This document shows positions 43,165-55,580 of a stretch of DNA of 64,000 nt, one piece after another. The first letter of the stretch is position 1, and every line of letters starts with the position of its first letter. Source of the stretch: Mauremys mutica (taxonomy: Eukaryota > Chordata > Testudines > Geoemydidae). The translations under genes were made by a program, and so were the position numbers. The notes beneath the pieces are model-generated. The model was not told the origin of the DNA and did no database searches. It saw only the letters and a list, made by a program, of their open reading frames with translations. The DNA is taken from assembly GCF_020497125.1 (NCBI RefSeq), contig NC_059072.1, positions 56,950,697 to 57,014,696 of the forward strand. Direction: 5' to 3'.

Positions 43165-45189
43165 GCAGCCCAAATTAATCCAGGCTACAGAGTGTAATCT
43201 GAAGACAGTGCAACAGTATATGTATAACTGTAGTCACCCCTTGGCCCAATAAACCTTTATATTCGGTGGTGACATGCGAGAAAGAAAAAGCCCAGCTTGA
43301 CTGCCAGATCCCAGTTGGATTTAAGGTTGGATTTTTTTTTGTCATTTCTGGTTTTTACTTGTAAACTGAGCACATTTGGGCCCCGAATTTGCAATCATAT
43401 TCACCTGTGCATGAGGGTCTGCCTGCCTGGATTCTATAGCAGGATCAGTGCCTTTAAGTGGAAGAGAACATTGAGAACAGGAAACAATGAATTGAATAAT
43501 GGCAATTTTTTAGAGAGCCTTTTCCATTCTGTTCTGTTCAGGTTCTTATTCCATAACTATCACTGGAGTAGAACCACTTTCAATTAAAATAAATGTTGTC
43601 TATATGTACTTTAACACAACTGTAAATATGAGTTCAGTTGTGCTCAGTTAACTTGTATATAAAACATAATTATGAGTTAGGGATCCTTTCTTACATTTTT
43701 TTTACTTGCATTTGTACTTTGCAAATATTAATAAAGCTTTTAAACTAAAAGAATCTACTGATGGCTATCTATATTGAGGCATACAACTTTAAAAATCTCC
43801 CTTATAACATAGATGTAATAATGAGAACATTGTGTCAATATTTTTATTTCATGTAATTGTATGTTATCTACTCACAATTGTGACAGCAGGAAAAGCAGAA
43901 GCTAAAACAAAGGATGGACTAAAATGTCAATAAATCACATTGTGTTAACAAAAGGTGCCCTGCAGGCAATTTGGTTTCTAATGCACATGCTGATCCTTTC
44001 TTTCTTTCTTTCTTTTTTATGGATCTCTGCTTTTTTTTTAAATCCCTAAGAAAAATCATGTTAGCAATTAATGTTCCAAGTTCTTACAATAAAACAATTA
44101 TTTAACTTTCAGAATGTATATGTTCTAGTTACTCTGTTCAAGCAGGAGGTTATTCTGATTAACATAAAATATCTACAGGGCTAACTGCAGTAAAAGGCAT
44201 AGGTAAACAGCCTGTAAAACAAAGACACTGTCAGTACAGTAGTCAGTAATTATTCTTCATCTTCCATTTATTCAGATGTTACCTACTGAAATGAGTGATC
44301 TTTCCTTGAGAAAGACCTTGGCTCTCATTTGGAGTGCTTTGCTTTGTATGTAATGGTTACCATGGTGTGTTTGTGGGCCCCATCCTGTTTCTAATTAAGA
44401 CAGTGGGAAAAGCCCCATGGATTTCAATGGGAGTAGGATCAAGATCTTGTGTGTGAGCACTGAAGGGGGGATGGCAGCACCAGGGATTATTTGAAAAAAA
44501 AATTGAGAGGGGCTAATTTTTTTGGAAGCATTGTGTCTTATATTCCAGCTAACCCATTGCCCACCAGTATCCACTTGCTCTGCCACAAAGTAACTTGAAC
44601 TTAATTTCATTAGGCAGCAAGTATCATACAATTTGAGAGAGAAGTCTACATTAAAATGGAGTTGGCGTACATTTACATTCCATTTGTTGCTCCAGCAGTA
44701 CTAGCCTCTTCAAAGACATGCTTGAAAAAAAAAAAAGAACAAAATGTTGCCAAGGTCAAGTATATTATATGTGGCTTTTTCCTACTGCTGAATACATTTT
44801 TCTCTTTGTAATAGTCTCAATCGGTTGACCATCAGTGCAAACTCCAAGGCCAGCAATGCTTTTCGGAATGGTGGGGTCTACAGAATCTGGGCGATGTTTC
44901 TTCTGTTGTTGTGGTGGTTCTGTTTGGTTGCTTGCTTTTTTTTTATTAAGGTGGGTTTGATTGAGTTTCTTATTTTAATTTTTGTAGGAATTTTTTATGG
45001 GTTTATAAATCTTTTTTATTATTATGTAAGCACTTTGGGGGTTTTGAATGGGCACTTTTGTTTAAAAACTGAAAGATACTAAACAAATGTTTAGTAAATG
45101 GGAACTACAGAAATAGATTTCTTAACTGTCAGCTACAGTCTATTTAAATACATGATTTTTAAAATGTGCTTGTCCATGCACTCTGGCAC
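43165..45189. other. No gene recognised
   Basis: AT-rich unique DNA with a short (TTTC)n tract at about 43997-44012. The hydrophobic frame 44825-45082 is T-rich and has no motif. Confidence 0.5.
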
Positions 45190-45330
45190 AGGTATTATGT
45201 ATTTGTATTACAGTTATACCCAGCAGCCCCAGTCATGTACCAGCACCTCATTTTGCTAAACTCTGTACAAATAGAATAAAACGATGGTCCCAGCCCTAAA
45301 GAGTTTACAATCCAGACATCTAATTTAGAG
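45190..45330 (+). repeat. Old LINE/SINE 3' fragment
   Basis: The words cagcagccccagtcatgtac, ctctgtacaaatagaataaa and ctaaagagtttacaatcc match an old dispersed amniote repeat tail, also recognisable in 14847-15008, 15853-16015 and about 8050-8150. Confidence 0.6.
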
Positions 45331-45377
45331 AACAAGCTAGCAGACAATGGGGGGAGCTATTGTAGTAATCAACTGTG

Positions 45378-45990
45378 ATGATTATGTCAACAAGACCAAC
45401 TGACAACTCTCTAACGTCACCTGCTATAAAGAACTCAAAGACCTTACACCATAATTCACACAGGAATTTAAGGATATCATCAAATCCTTCCCCAAACAAC
45501 TTCAAGAGAAATTCTATGACCTCATCCCCCACGAACACATCCCAAGGACCTTCAGCATGCTTCCCAAGATACACAAACAAGGAAACCAAGCCAGACCCCT
45601 CATAGCTGAGTACCGCACTCTTACTGAAAGAATATCAGGACTCACAGAAACTATCCTCCAGTCACTCAACACACACACAGGGCTAGTTTCCTCCAGGACA
45701 CAACTAACTTCTTCCAGAAACTCTGCAGCATTAACAACCTCCTTCAGAACACCATCCTTGCCACCATGAATATCACATCCCTAGACACCAACATTCCTCA
45801 CCATGACAGCATCACTGCCTGCCTCAGATATCTATCCGACAATGGATAACACTTATATATCCACTCCAAAGACAATTGCCAATCAGTAGTGAGATCTGTC
45901 AGGGGTACAAAACTGGCAGCCATTCTGAGCACTACTCAGGTCCAGCCCAAACATCTATCTGTATGATAGATGCCAAACATCTATTTCATC
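45378..45990 (+). pseudogene. Second Penelope element: reverse-transcriptase N-terminal remnant
   Basis: Across frameshifts the plus strand encodes MLPKIHKQGN..ARPLI (around 45557-45600), a hallmark of Penelope reverse transcriptases, then LTERISGLTETIL, and near 45765 NITSLDTNIPHHD, matching the catalytic motif-A region where the first Asp lies. A helical FKDIIKSFPKQL block precedes it. Stops and frameshifts abound, so it is inactive. It belongs to a family distinct from the young element at 22168-23390. Its end contains the first copy of the 72-bp duplication. The rest of the element appears at 46735-47312 and 47559-47833. Confidence 0.75.
45878..45949 (+). repeat. 72-bp perfect direct repeat, copy A
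   Basis: Identical over all 72 bp to 46280-46351, offset by 402 bp. The sequence just outside both copies differs. Confidence 0.97.
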
Positions 45991-46054
45991 ATACCAGTGG
46001 TATACCTGAGATACATTTGTAACCTCCTTTTCTTTTTCTTATTGCATGGTGTTC

Positions 46055-46089
<35 letters not shown>

Positions 46090-46093
46090 AAAC
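46055..46093 (+). repeat. (AAAG)n microsatellite
   Basis: About nine to ten units of aaag, between the two copies of the 72-bp repeat. Confidence 0.97.
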
Positions 46094-46279
46094 CCCACAC
46101 CTTATTGCTGTAATTCCAGCTGTTGTTTCCACTTGCTCTGAGTTGATATGGAAACATTCCCAGGCAAGGAGTTCAGGAAGTTGTTCACCATGCACAGTGG
46201 CTGTTTGGAAGCTGTCATTAAGGGCAGGCATTTCTGCATGTACACACATGCCCCCTTAGCTATAAACTGGAAGCTGCTG

Positions 46280-46351
46280 GCCAATCAGTAGTGAGATCTG
46301 TCAGGGGTACAAAACTGGCAGCCATTCTGAGCACTACTCAGGTCCAGCCCA
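46280..46351 (+). repeat. 72-bp perfect direct repeat, copy B
   Basis: Perfect partner of 45878-45949. Between the copies lie the AAAG array and a segment with no recognisable family. Confidence 0.97.
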
Positions 46352-46734
46352 GCCCTGCAGAGAGAATGTAGAGCAATGCAGGGTAACCTGGACTGGATCT
46401 GTGAATTGGATCTCAATGCAGTTTACTGTAATCTTACAGAAGTCAGTACGATTGAGAAAATACCATAAAGGAGAAATCACAGGCTGGAGGCCAAATGTCT
46501 TTGTGAGGTGCATTACGATGTTGAACCAAAGACAGTGTGAGAGCCTAACAGCTACATTCAGTGTCAGGTTTTTTTTCATATTTTCATATGTGAAGTTGTG
46601 TATGTGCTCAATAACATGGATGCTGAAATAATATTTTACAATGATACTAATAACCAATGTGGTGTTAGCTTTCATAGCATCTCACAAGGCATATTTTGTA
46701 CAAATATGATTGCGTAGTGTGGAGGGTGTGAACA
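46352..46734. other. No gene recognised; interrupts Penelope remnant
   Basis: This sequence separates the two coding halves of the old Penelope element. It has no frame or ends that I can classify. Confidence 0.4.
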
Positions 46735-47312
46735 TGGGGTGCCTAGGATCACACACACACCATACTGGAACCTATACACGATATCATCACACAGTTACAA
46801 CCCATTCTAGATAGGGTCGATACTTGAAAGAAATCTTTCCGAAACCTGCTCTTCTGGCCTTCAAACAACCCCCACCATAACAAGTTCATTATCAGAAGCA
46901 AACTCCCCACAGACCAGGACATACTAACTCAAAGTGGCACCAGACCCTGCCATAACAAAACCTGCAGACATATTTCAATCGCTAGGATGATCAATATCCC
47001 CCCAGAACACCTTTCATGAGTCATGGGTTCTAAACATGCCTCTCACAACATGTGCTATACCTCATCCAGTGCATTAAATGCACCAGCAACAACTATGTGG
47101 ATGAAACCAGACAATCACTATGCTCTTGAATGAGCTCACACAGAAAAATGATGATAGACAAAGACATCCTTTCACCCATGGGCAGACACGTTTCGCAAAG
47201 CGATCACTCCATATCTTATCTTTCAGTTCTCATCCTTAACGGAAACCTGAAAACAACACTTCAAAAGGCAAACCTGGGAACTTAAATTCATAACTCTGCT
47301 AGACACTAAAAA
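46735..47312 (+). pseudogene. Second Penelope element: linker and GIY-YIG endonuclease remnant
   Basis: Translated across stops and shifts, the region gives ILERNLSETCSSGLQTT, a Cys-containing linker, then a worn GIY-YIG-type domain in which NNYVDETRQSLC-like sequence (near 47090-47130) stands at the YIG position, followed by SSHRKMMIDKD and a His-rich helix. Order and spacing match the C-terminal half of Penelope proteins. Multiple stops show it is inactive. Its 3' continuation was split at about 47313 by an insertion (47324-47557) and resumes at 47559. Confidence 0.65.
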
Positions 47313-47323
47313 TCATTTCGTTA

Positions 47324-47365
47324 GGAGCAGCAAAGAGTCCTGTGGCACCTTATAGACTTACAGAC
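47324..47365 (+). mobile_element. Short 3' tail piece of the young Penelope family
   Basis: agcagcaaagagtcctgtgg and caccttatagact match the 3' tail of the element at 22168-23390 (there on the opposite strand). It is only about 42 bp and is fused directly to a CR1 tail. Confidence 0.75.
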
Positions 47366-47557
47366 CTAGGGTGGTGAAGCACTGGAATGGGTTACCTAGG
47401 GAGGTGGTGGAATCTCCTTCCTTAGACGTTTTTAAGGTCAAGCTTGACAAAGCCCTGTCTGGGATGATTTAGTTGGGAATTGGTCCTTCTTTGAGCAGGG
47501 GGTTGGACTAGATGACCTCTGAGGTCCCTTCCAACCCTGATATTCTATGATTCTATG
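47366..47557 (+). mobile_element. CR1 LINE 3' end, different subfamily
   Basis: A frame reads [19 protein letters not shown], the conserved CR1 C-terminus, then a short 3' UTR with gggggttggactagatgacc and ending attctatgattctatgg, the octamer-type CR1 tail. Its terminal repeat (attctatg) differs from the ttcttatg tail at 20381-21240, so at least two CR1 subfamilies are present. Confidence 0.88.
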
Positions 47558-47558
47558 G

Positions 47559-47833
47559 TCTCAACAGAGACACTGGTTCTATGGCTCATTGCAACAATTT
47601 GTAACCTACTAACCCTCCTTTGTCCTATGGCTGCAGAGGTGTTAATTGCCCACTTCATCTTAACTAGTCTCCTGGTGTTATTTTCTTATGTTTAACAATC
47701 TGTCCCACCTTGTACTTAACTGTGACACTCTGCCTTCCCCAGACCTGAAGAAGAGCTCAATGTAGCTTGAACGCTTGTCCCTTCCACCAACAGAAGTTGA
47801 TTCAATAAAAATATTGCCTCACCCACCTTGTCT
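47559..47833 (+). mobile_element. Second Penelope element: 3' end
   Basis: The coding remnant resumes with an aacagagacactggttctat block and runs into the 3' tail ccagacctgaagaagagctc, acagaagttgattcaataaa and cacccaccttgtctct. The same tail appears in reverse at 17621-17885. Confidence 0.75.
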
Positions 47834-48347
47834 CTTGCTTAATAACAATCAGGGATCCATTGATCCCTTGGCTCCCTGGATCCCACTATGTGCAAATGGT
47901 TGATCTCTACCCACCTGAGACAAAGCCTGGCTGAATGAACAAATAGGTCTTGCAGCATGACCAGAACATGAACCTATTCAGGCTTTGTCAGTTGAGGGCA
48001 AATACACACTCGGCTTAGAGTGCAGTGTGAGGTTACTAGTAAGTACCAGCTGTTGGCACAGTATTTCAATAGGCAGCGTCTCCCCTGGATGCAGGGCTGG
48101 GGCTGCCCAGGCTTCTCAGGGACACATTGATGAAAGGTGCTAGGTATCACTATTGTTATCACCCCCTGAGCCCACCTGGGGCTGGCCCAGAGAAATACAA
48201 TAAAATGAGCAAACCCCAGTCACTGTGTCAGGAATATGGGCAGCCTCAACATACCAAGAATTAATTGTCTTGCTTGCTCAGGTCCAAGACTTTTGGTCTC
48301 ACCACAGTTCCCAACCATCTAAAACCCACTCTTGGGTCCAGTTAGAC
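47834..48347. other. No gene recognised
   Basis: Unique DNA with no recognisable repeat or frame. Confidence 0.5.
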
Positions 48348-48500
48348 CAGGGTTTCTCAAACAGAGGTTGCCGCTTGTGTAGGGAAAGCCCCTGGCGGGC
48401 CGGGCCGGTGTGTTTACCTGCCCCGTCCTCAGGTCCAGCCGATCGCAGCTCCCACTGGCTGCGGATCGCTGCTCCGGGCCAATGAGAGCTGCTGGAAGAT
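48348..48500 (+). mobile_element. hAT MITE fragment
   Basis: It begins cagggtttctcaaacagagg and includes cccctggcgggcc, tgtttacctgcc and cgggccaatgagagctgc, the same internal order as 24669-24848. The right terminal repeat is missing, replaced by a gctggaagat tandem (about 48487-48535). Confidence 0.65.
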
Positions 48501-50260
48501 GCCTGCACTGGAAGATTCCTGCTGGAAGATACCACCAGGTCCCTGTCTCATGTGCAGCTACATAGTCCAGGTCTGGCATCAGCTCTGTCATTCTTGGTCC
48601 ACTTGGGCATCACTGTGAAATTATCTTTGTGTACACACACCCCTTTTCAGGGCACTGTGCAGTTAGCTGTGAGCTGCACCACCTGTGGCAGAGCAGTTAA
48701 GTCATCTCTGCACCATCACCTGTCTGGGGCACTTTGATGTGAATTCTGTGCTACAGCTGCTGGTCTGGTTGGGCCTTTCTGCAAAGTCAGCTCTGTCTTG
48801 TGCTGCCAGTCTGGCCTTGCCTATTGTTAAACCAGGTCTGCATTGCTGCTGGTTCAGCCTGAGTTGATGTGGGCCAGTGCAGTGCAGTACAACCCAGCAC
48901 AACCCCACAATCTTTCCACATCGGGTTCAGAATGTCCAGGTGAGGAACCCAGAGCAAAACAGGACCCTTGGGGAGAGCCCCTCATCTCTAGGACACAACC
49001 CTATCCTCCTCCTTGTTGAATTTGAATCCTTAATTCTGAAACCAGAGCCAAGTACTAGTGAAGTCAGAGTGACCCATGTGCTCCAGGGCACTTCTTGCAG
49101 AATTCCTGTGCCCTTTGATGAGTACAGTTACAGTAACAATTTATTAGCACTTATACTATCAGCACACAGACAAATTCCAAATACAGCAACAAATCACAGT
49201 AAGTGGAACTATGGGCAAGCCACATTGGTTAAAGCTGGCTTTTCCTCTTGTCTGCTACAGAGGGAGCAGAGAAGTTCTAATCCCCTAAGCCTTTGAGCTC
49301 TAGGGCTTTCCCATAAAAGGAAATTGCCACATAGGCCGACCTCTGGGGTAGAGCAAAGCAAATCACTGATTTTTTCAGGTTAGTGGCTGAACTGAATAAT
49401 CAAAAAAATATTCAGATATTTTCAAACTGAATCTGATTTTTTTTCCATTTTATCTCTTACCTAAAATGAAAGGCTGAAACTTTTTTGTTCAGGTCAAACA
49501 AAATGTTTTGCACATTGTTTTGAAATAACATTTTGAAATAGACATTTTATTTGAATGACATTTTCCAAACAAAATGTTTTGACATTTTGAAAAAAAAAAT
49601 CAGTTTTTTCCCCCAGCTGAATCTATTCACTGAATTTGACCTGAATTTAAAAATAGTTTCAATACCCTGTCCAGTGAATTTGCTACTCAAGGAAAAAATC
49701 AGCCCAGCTCTGCTCTCAAGACTCTACTTTTCTAGGCAAGCCACCTGTCTGTTTGGAGTCACCCTCACAGACACATTAGGCCAACCCCAAGTATTCAAAA
49801 GTCAGGAGTCAGGCCCGAAAAATCATGGAATTCACTTAAAAATAACGAGATTTTTAAGATAATAAATGTGACTAGGATTTATTTGCCTTTTGGTGTTGGA
49901 GCTGTTAAGGTTCACATTTTCAAGCTTTATTCCATAACTACAGGGGCTAGAAACTTTTTTTTTTAATGAAAGTTGAGACACTCAGGAAATTACTGGTGCC
50001 AGCAGCTGGGGCTTGTAGAAAAACACCAAATATCACAAGACTCATAATGAAATCACACTGCAAACAAACAGCACTGGGCCAGACTCACTAGTGCTGGCAA
50101 AGGTAGGACTAAATTACTTCTCCCTGCACCAATATGGCCTCTTTGTCCCAAAGGGTACTTATTCTACAGGAGGGCAGATAGCATTACTGCTGCCACCATC
50201 CCTTGGGCCTTTCTAATATATTTGTGAGGGCTCAGAAACAGCTTGAAGTTGTTGCTGTAG
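48501..50260. other. No gene recognised
   Basis: Mostly unique. About 49420-49620 has repeated aaatgttttgacattttgaa-like words and may be an old repeat. The frame 48877-49296 has no domain. Confidence 0.45.
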
Positions 50261-50268
50261 CTCTATAG

Positions 50269-51037
50269 CGGAGGCGGGCAAACTACGGTGGCCCGTGGGA
50301 TCCTCCTGCCCGGCCCCATAGCTCCTGGCCCAGGAAGCTAGCACTGGCCCCTCCCCCGCTCTTCCGCCCTCCCCCGCAGCCTCAGCTCATGGCACCGCCA
50401 GCGCAATGCTCTGGGCGGCGGGGCTGCAACCTCTTAACGGGCAGCTGCAGAGCCAAGCCTGACCCGGTGCTCTGTGCTGCGCCGTGGCGTGGCTGGCTCC
50501 AATCAGGTGGCACTGTTGCCTGTCCTGGTGCTCTGAGCGGCGCGGCTGTAGCACCGCCAGTCACCAGTGCTCTAGGCAGCACGGTAAGGGGGCATGGAGC
50601 AGGGGGGGTTGGATAGAGGGCAGGCGAGCTCGGGATGGTGGTCAGGGCACAGGGGTGTGGATAGGGGTCGGGGCGGTCAGAGGGCAGGGAACAGGGGTGT
50701 TGAATGGGGGCAGGAGTCCTGGGGGCACAGTCAGGAATGAGAGGAGAGGTTGGACGGGGTGGTGGGGGGCAGTCAGGAGAGTCCGGGGGCAGTCAGGGAC
50801 AGGGAGGGGTGGATGGGTCAGGGGTTCTGGGGGGGCTGACAGGGAACAGGGTGGGTTGGATGGGGCAGGGGTTCCGGCGGGGGGCTGTCAGGGGCCAAGA
50901 AGCAGAGGGGGTCAGATAGAGGGTAGGGGCTGGGCCACGTCTGGCTGTTTGGGGAGGCACAGCCTCCCTTCACCAGCCCGCCATACAATTTCGGAAACCC
51001 GATGTGGTCCTCAGGCCAAAACGTTTGCCTGCCCCTG
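50269..51037 (+). mobile_element. Non-autonomous hAT transposon (769 bp) with G-rich core
   Basis: The left end cggaggcgggcaaacta pairs with the right end gtttgcctgcccctg, and the exact octamer ctctatag flanks it (50261-50268, 51038-51045). The core (about 50620-50940) is a degenerate tandem of ggggcagtcaggg words. It is the same family as 38579-39311 in the other orientation. The 228-codon plus frame is a repeat by-product. Confidence 0.94.
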
Positions 51038-51045
51038 CTCTATAG

Positions 51046-54000
51046 GAAGCAGAATCAATCCTAGCCATATCCACACCACTGGTCTCTTGGATTCCACAGA
51101 AGAAGGGAGGTTACAGACAATACTGCCTTGTCTCCCAACAAGCTTCTTGAACGGATGTCCAAGTTCCTAGTGATGCCTATCCATGCCGGGCTGAATATGC
51201 CTCACTGAATTCTTCGCTGCCTTAATTGGCTGCTGTTTAACCTGACCTGTGAGCTGGCCCAGCTGCAGCTTTTGCATAGGTTTGACTTTTTAGAAAGGAT
51301 GCTTATTGGATTTTATGCAGTAAAGTTGCAAACAGCCAATGTGTTATGTTATTGTTTGTACTTAACATGTGATTCAAAATTTTTTGAAGAACCCCATATA
51401 CCTAGAAATAATATACAGGATCCTTGTATCAGAACATAGATAGGATGACATGTAAGTAGAGTTAATTAAATTAATTTGTTAATTTATGAAAAAGTAAGCA
51501 AATCTCAAGAATAACACCATCAACATTTCTTTCATCTCTTTTATTTGTAATACTTTGGTAAAATCATGAACATTGAAATAACTTTCTCTGCCTCAGTTGC
51601 CCTTTTCTGTTAGGTACACATGGATTCCTTCTCAGCCTCTGGACTGTTTTTCCATGGAACTGCCTTTTCATATTTTTATTATTGTTGTTATTGTTTTTAT
51701 TTATGTGATTGTCTATCGACTTCACCAAAGATCATATCACAACTATGGGAAGGGAAGTGTTAAGTTATGCTTCTTCTGCTGGCTGGTTCTATCTACAGCA
51801 GCAGAGCACAAAACATTGTAGGTTTCCGAAATCGTGTTTGATTTTAATTTCTCAGTAACATAGCTGTAATAGCCTATGAATTGGAGGATGTTACTGTGAT
51901 CAAATTAAAGCGCAGCTCTGCGCTGAAAAGTGATTTTTGTAAAATGGCACCTACTTGCTCTTATTCTTTCTGTGTCTGAATCATATCTATTTATTTTAAC
52001 TGATAGAAATATGATTTTACTACTTTTCACTCCTCTTGATAGTGCAGAGCCAACACAGCTATGGGGGAGTGAGCTAGGCTGTATTCTGGTTCACACATCA
52101 TCACAACAATTGTCATTCAAATTCCAGTTGCTGGACAAAATTCTGCCCTTGGTTTCACCCGTGCAGTCCTATTGAAAACAACAGAACTGCACAGGTGCGG
52201 TTAAGGACAGCATTTGGTCTTTAGACCCTTTATTTCTTGTGATGATAAGCAAAAAGAAAACATAGTTTGACTCAGGTTATAAATTGAGGTTACAGAGCTG
52301 GAAATTAAGGGGAAAAAACACTCTTCTTTTAACTGAGTAAATTTGATACGGAAAACCTTGAGAAATGCTGAATATAGAATGCACATTTCTACAGTTACTT
52401 TTCAAAGTAGATCCTCACTATAAGCTGGCCAAGTTTTATATCTAAACTACTTAGCAGTAGCCAACCATATAACGTCAAACATACTGATGTTATTCTGCTT
52501 TATAAATAAAATATTGTAAGAGGGTTTCTTTTCCTAGGGAATCTCCAAATATCTGATGTAGACACATCTAAGTTGCATGAACATAGCTGTATCTTATGGA
52601 ATTGTATCAATGAATGTGCAGTCCTTTTCATTAAAACTGTGTTATTAATTTTATTTTCAATTAGTTTAGTGAGCAGTGAATTTTAAACTAGCCACTGCTT
52701 TCAGATTAACCATAATGTGAGCTAATGCGAGACCTGAAAAATCAGTTTGTCAGGCTGAGTCACATCATAAGTAAGGTACTTATATTTAACAACTTTTATA
52801 TGAAGAAGAAAGTTTGTTTTGTAATATAATAATTTAAACTTCATAACATTATTTCTGTTTGAACAAGACCTTACAAAACATTTAGCTTTCCCCCCTAAGC
52901 GTAGCTGAATTGATGAAATTATTGGTGTTTCTTTAGTTTTATTTTTATGCAATGTAAAACATTTATACTGTCTCCCAAAGCAAATTAAAGTACAAGACCC
53001 AAGTACAGATGAAAGCAGCTGGCATGCAATATTAATATTTCAAAGAAAGTTTGTTCTATGTTTCAGAAAAGCAGTCTGTTGTTGTACTTAAAAATCAATT
53101 TCAATTTTTGTTTATCAGAATTTGTGCAACCCATCATGTACAGTTTCCACCAGCTATTTCTTGAAAGGCTTATTGAGAAGGGAATTTTGGTGTCTTCTGT
53201 TAAAAGGGCCACTTTCTTCTTAAATCATGAGATATTTCAATGACAACAGTATATTTTGGCCGGTTTCTGAAAACATACGCTTTCTTTTAATCTATACGCA
53301 ACTTCAATTAGTGTTCAGGTCAGTAGTGGAAAGACATTTATGGAATCAATCATTTTGGGTTAAGGAGTACATATACTGCAAGCTTACTAATGGAATGGAA
53401 ATAATGCCTGGAACTTCTCCAAAACAGTCACTGTCTCAACGGAGCAATTAAATATGTATGAAGAATGTTTGCAGTGAAGTTCAAACACATCAGCCTAAGG
53501 CTTATATTTTTACTTTAATTTATTCACAGCCTTTCTGTGTGCTGCTGCTTGATGGTCCAAAAACATTTCTGAGCACGGTGCCTATTGCATCGTGTATGTA
53601 GCCATTGACTGACAGATACAGTGACAGTTTCTACTTTTGATCACCATCTCAGGAAGCAGAAGTAGACTCTATAGTAAGAGAATACAATGTTAGTATTCAG
53701 GTTAGCAGAGTTCTATTCTTTAATCCATTCAGCATCATTCTAGCTGTGTGAAGCAATCTTCCGCTTTAATTCATACCATTTATCTTAGGATATGGGTGTT
53801 TAACTAAACTTCCTTTTCCGGTTGCTGCAGCATTATTAGGATTTCAGATAAGAATCCCCTATGATATGGCCTGAATCCTGTATCTTCAGATCATTACTTT
53901 TATCCTTCACAAAAGAGAAGCTTGTGTTATAGCTAGAAGCAGCTCTTTATACCCTCAGTGAATAATGGAGCTCTTTAGAATGCTGGTGATAATATTTCCA

Positions 54001-54389
54001 GATAATTACACTTCTTTGCCAAACATATAAAAGAACACCTGTTATTTTGAGGGTCAGTAATTCTTTGCTCTCTACCATTTCAAATGATAAAGAAACTCAG
54101 CCTACTGCAAAGAGATTTTGTTTCAGAGCTAGATTTTCTTTGGACTTGCTCTTAGCATTGTGGTGTGTTACTGATCAGATGGCACCACCACTTCACTTGG
54201 TTCATTTGTTATCAATTCAGGGGCTTCAAGTAAGTGGGATTTTCAAATAACCAGGCTTCGTGCTACTGGCAAGGCATCTAAGCAAAACCAATATTTTAAG
54301 AGGATTGCTAATAATGTAATTACTTGTGGGAGATGTATGGATATCCCCCATAACAAAACAGTATCATCCTAATGTGTTATTTAAGCAGT
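51046..54389. other. No gene recognised; longest unique stretch
   Basis: About 3.3 kb of AT-rich DNA with no frame above 82 codons. A hairpin repeat at 52127-52200 is the only structure I see. Confidence 0.5.
52127..52200. repeat. Imperfect palindrome (old hairpin repeat)
   Basis: tcacccgtgcagtcctattg pairs with the complement of cagaactgcacaggtgcgg; the outer arms attctgccc and gacagcattt also correspond loosely. Confidence 0.65.
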
Positions 54390-54517
54390 AACATTAGCAG
54401 GGGCGGCCCTAGACTAGCTGCCAGCAACTGGCGCCCTAGGTGAACCATTCAATCGTCGCCCCTGTCACACCTCAACAGCCCCCTTCCTCCCGTGGATCCC
54501 ATGGGAAGGCAGATCAG

Positions 54518-55325
54518 CATTGTATATCTCTAACACTGTTGCAAGCATCACAAGGCATTTTGGGGAAGGGTTAAAGGTGTGAGTGTGGAATGGAAGATTC
54601 CTTTGGAGGCTGTAGAGGCCAGAGGGGGAAGGAGAAAGAAAGCAAAGAATGGGTTAACTTGACACACCAGCTCACACAGTCAGAAAATAAGGTCCAAGGC
54701 CACAGCTCACAGCCGATGCTTGGCTGCCTGCCAAGAAAGACGGGGGCCTGGAATCCACCGACCAGCCATGAGAAAGGAAGGTGCAGATGAACAGACCTGC
54801 AGAGGCAGCCCATAATGAGCGAGACAAGCGAAGGCCAGCACGGAGGAAAACAAAAAGGACAACAAAGTCTAGCCGGTGTGTTTTGGGAAAGTTGAGTAGA
54901 CCACAGAACGTCGGTTTTGACTAGTACAAAGAGCATCAGGAGCAGAGGTCCCTGAACGGAACACCCCCAAAGGAACCCAGGACTTAAAACCCTCCTGAGA
55001 GCCGGAGCACCTCAGAGATCACAGCGGACCCCGGACAACCTGGGCCCAGGACAAGAACTCCTGTCCACCCCACCCCCGCTTCTTCTTATGTTACATCCAA
55101 GCTTGGCCAGCCTCAGGTAGTGTGGGTGTGAGTATCAAAGTGGGTTAGGGCTTGGGGCACTAATGCTTTCTTCCTTCCTCTGAGTGACATGGGGAACCCT
55201 CCCCCACCCAGCACTCTGCTATTATTTTATTAATAAAGCTTTAAAACGTAGACACTTGGTGTGTTTCATCATCTCCTCCCCAAATGATCCTGTGGCCTCA
55301 GCCTGATCACCTGATGCCTCAGGCA
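54518..55325 (+). repeat. Endogenous-retrovirus LTR-like segment
   Basis: The segment starts near tgtatatctctaac, contains a TATA-like acttaaaac (about 54983), a polyadenylation signal aataaa at about 55232, and ends ctgatgcctcaggca. It is followed after three bases by a possible primer site and further on by gag-like remnants, the order expected for 5' LTR, primer site, gag. The exact left limit is uncertain and no second LTR is present in the window. Confidence 0.5.
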
Positions 55326-55328
55326 GAT

Positions 55329-55346
55329 TGGTAACAGAAATCTTTC
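55329..55346 (+). promoter_or_regulatory. Possible retroviral primer-binding site
   Basis: tggtaacagaaatctttc resembles the complement of the initiator tRNA-Met 3' end as I remember it (tggtagcagagg...), matching at 9 of the first 11 positions and then decaying. Only suggestive. Confidence 0.35.
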
Positions 55347-55580
55347 ACAGATTTGATGGAGAATTGCGGAGTGGGGAGCCCTGCGGAGCGCACCAACTGT
55401 TTTGCCCTTGGTATTTCATGTTGGGACTCTGTCTGGCACTGTTGGTTTTACATGTTGAGGATTTTATAATTAAAGGTGTGCCCACTCTCAGCCGTAGAAG
55501 GTCTGAGAACTGGAGAGATGTTTAGCATTCCTCTCTCCACCTCGGTTGGCGGGGGTAGGGTGCAGGTGGGTATACTCCCG

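Noticed and set aside
45878..46351. Interpretation of the 72-bp repeat as retrotransposon LTRs
   Set aside because: The copies lack TG...CA ends and flanking duplications, and they sit within a Penelope remnant; 402-bp spacing leaves no room for coding.
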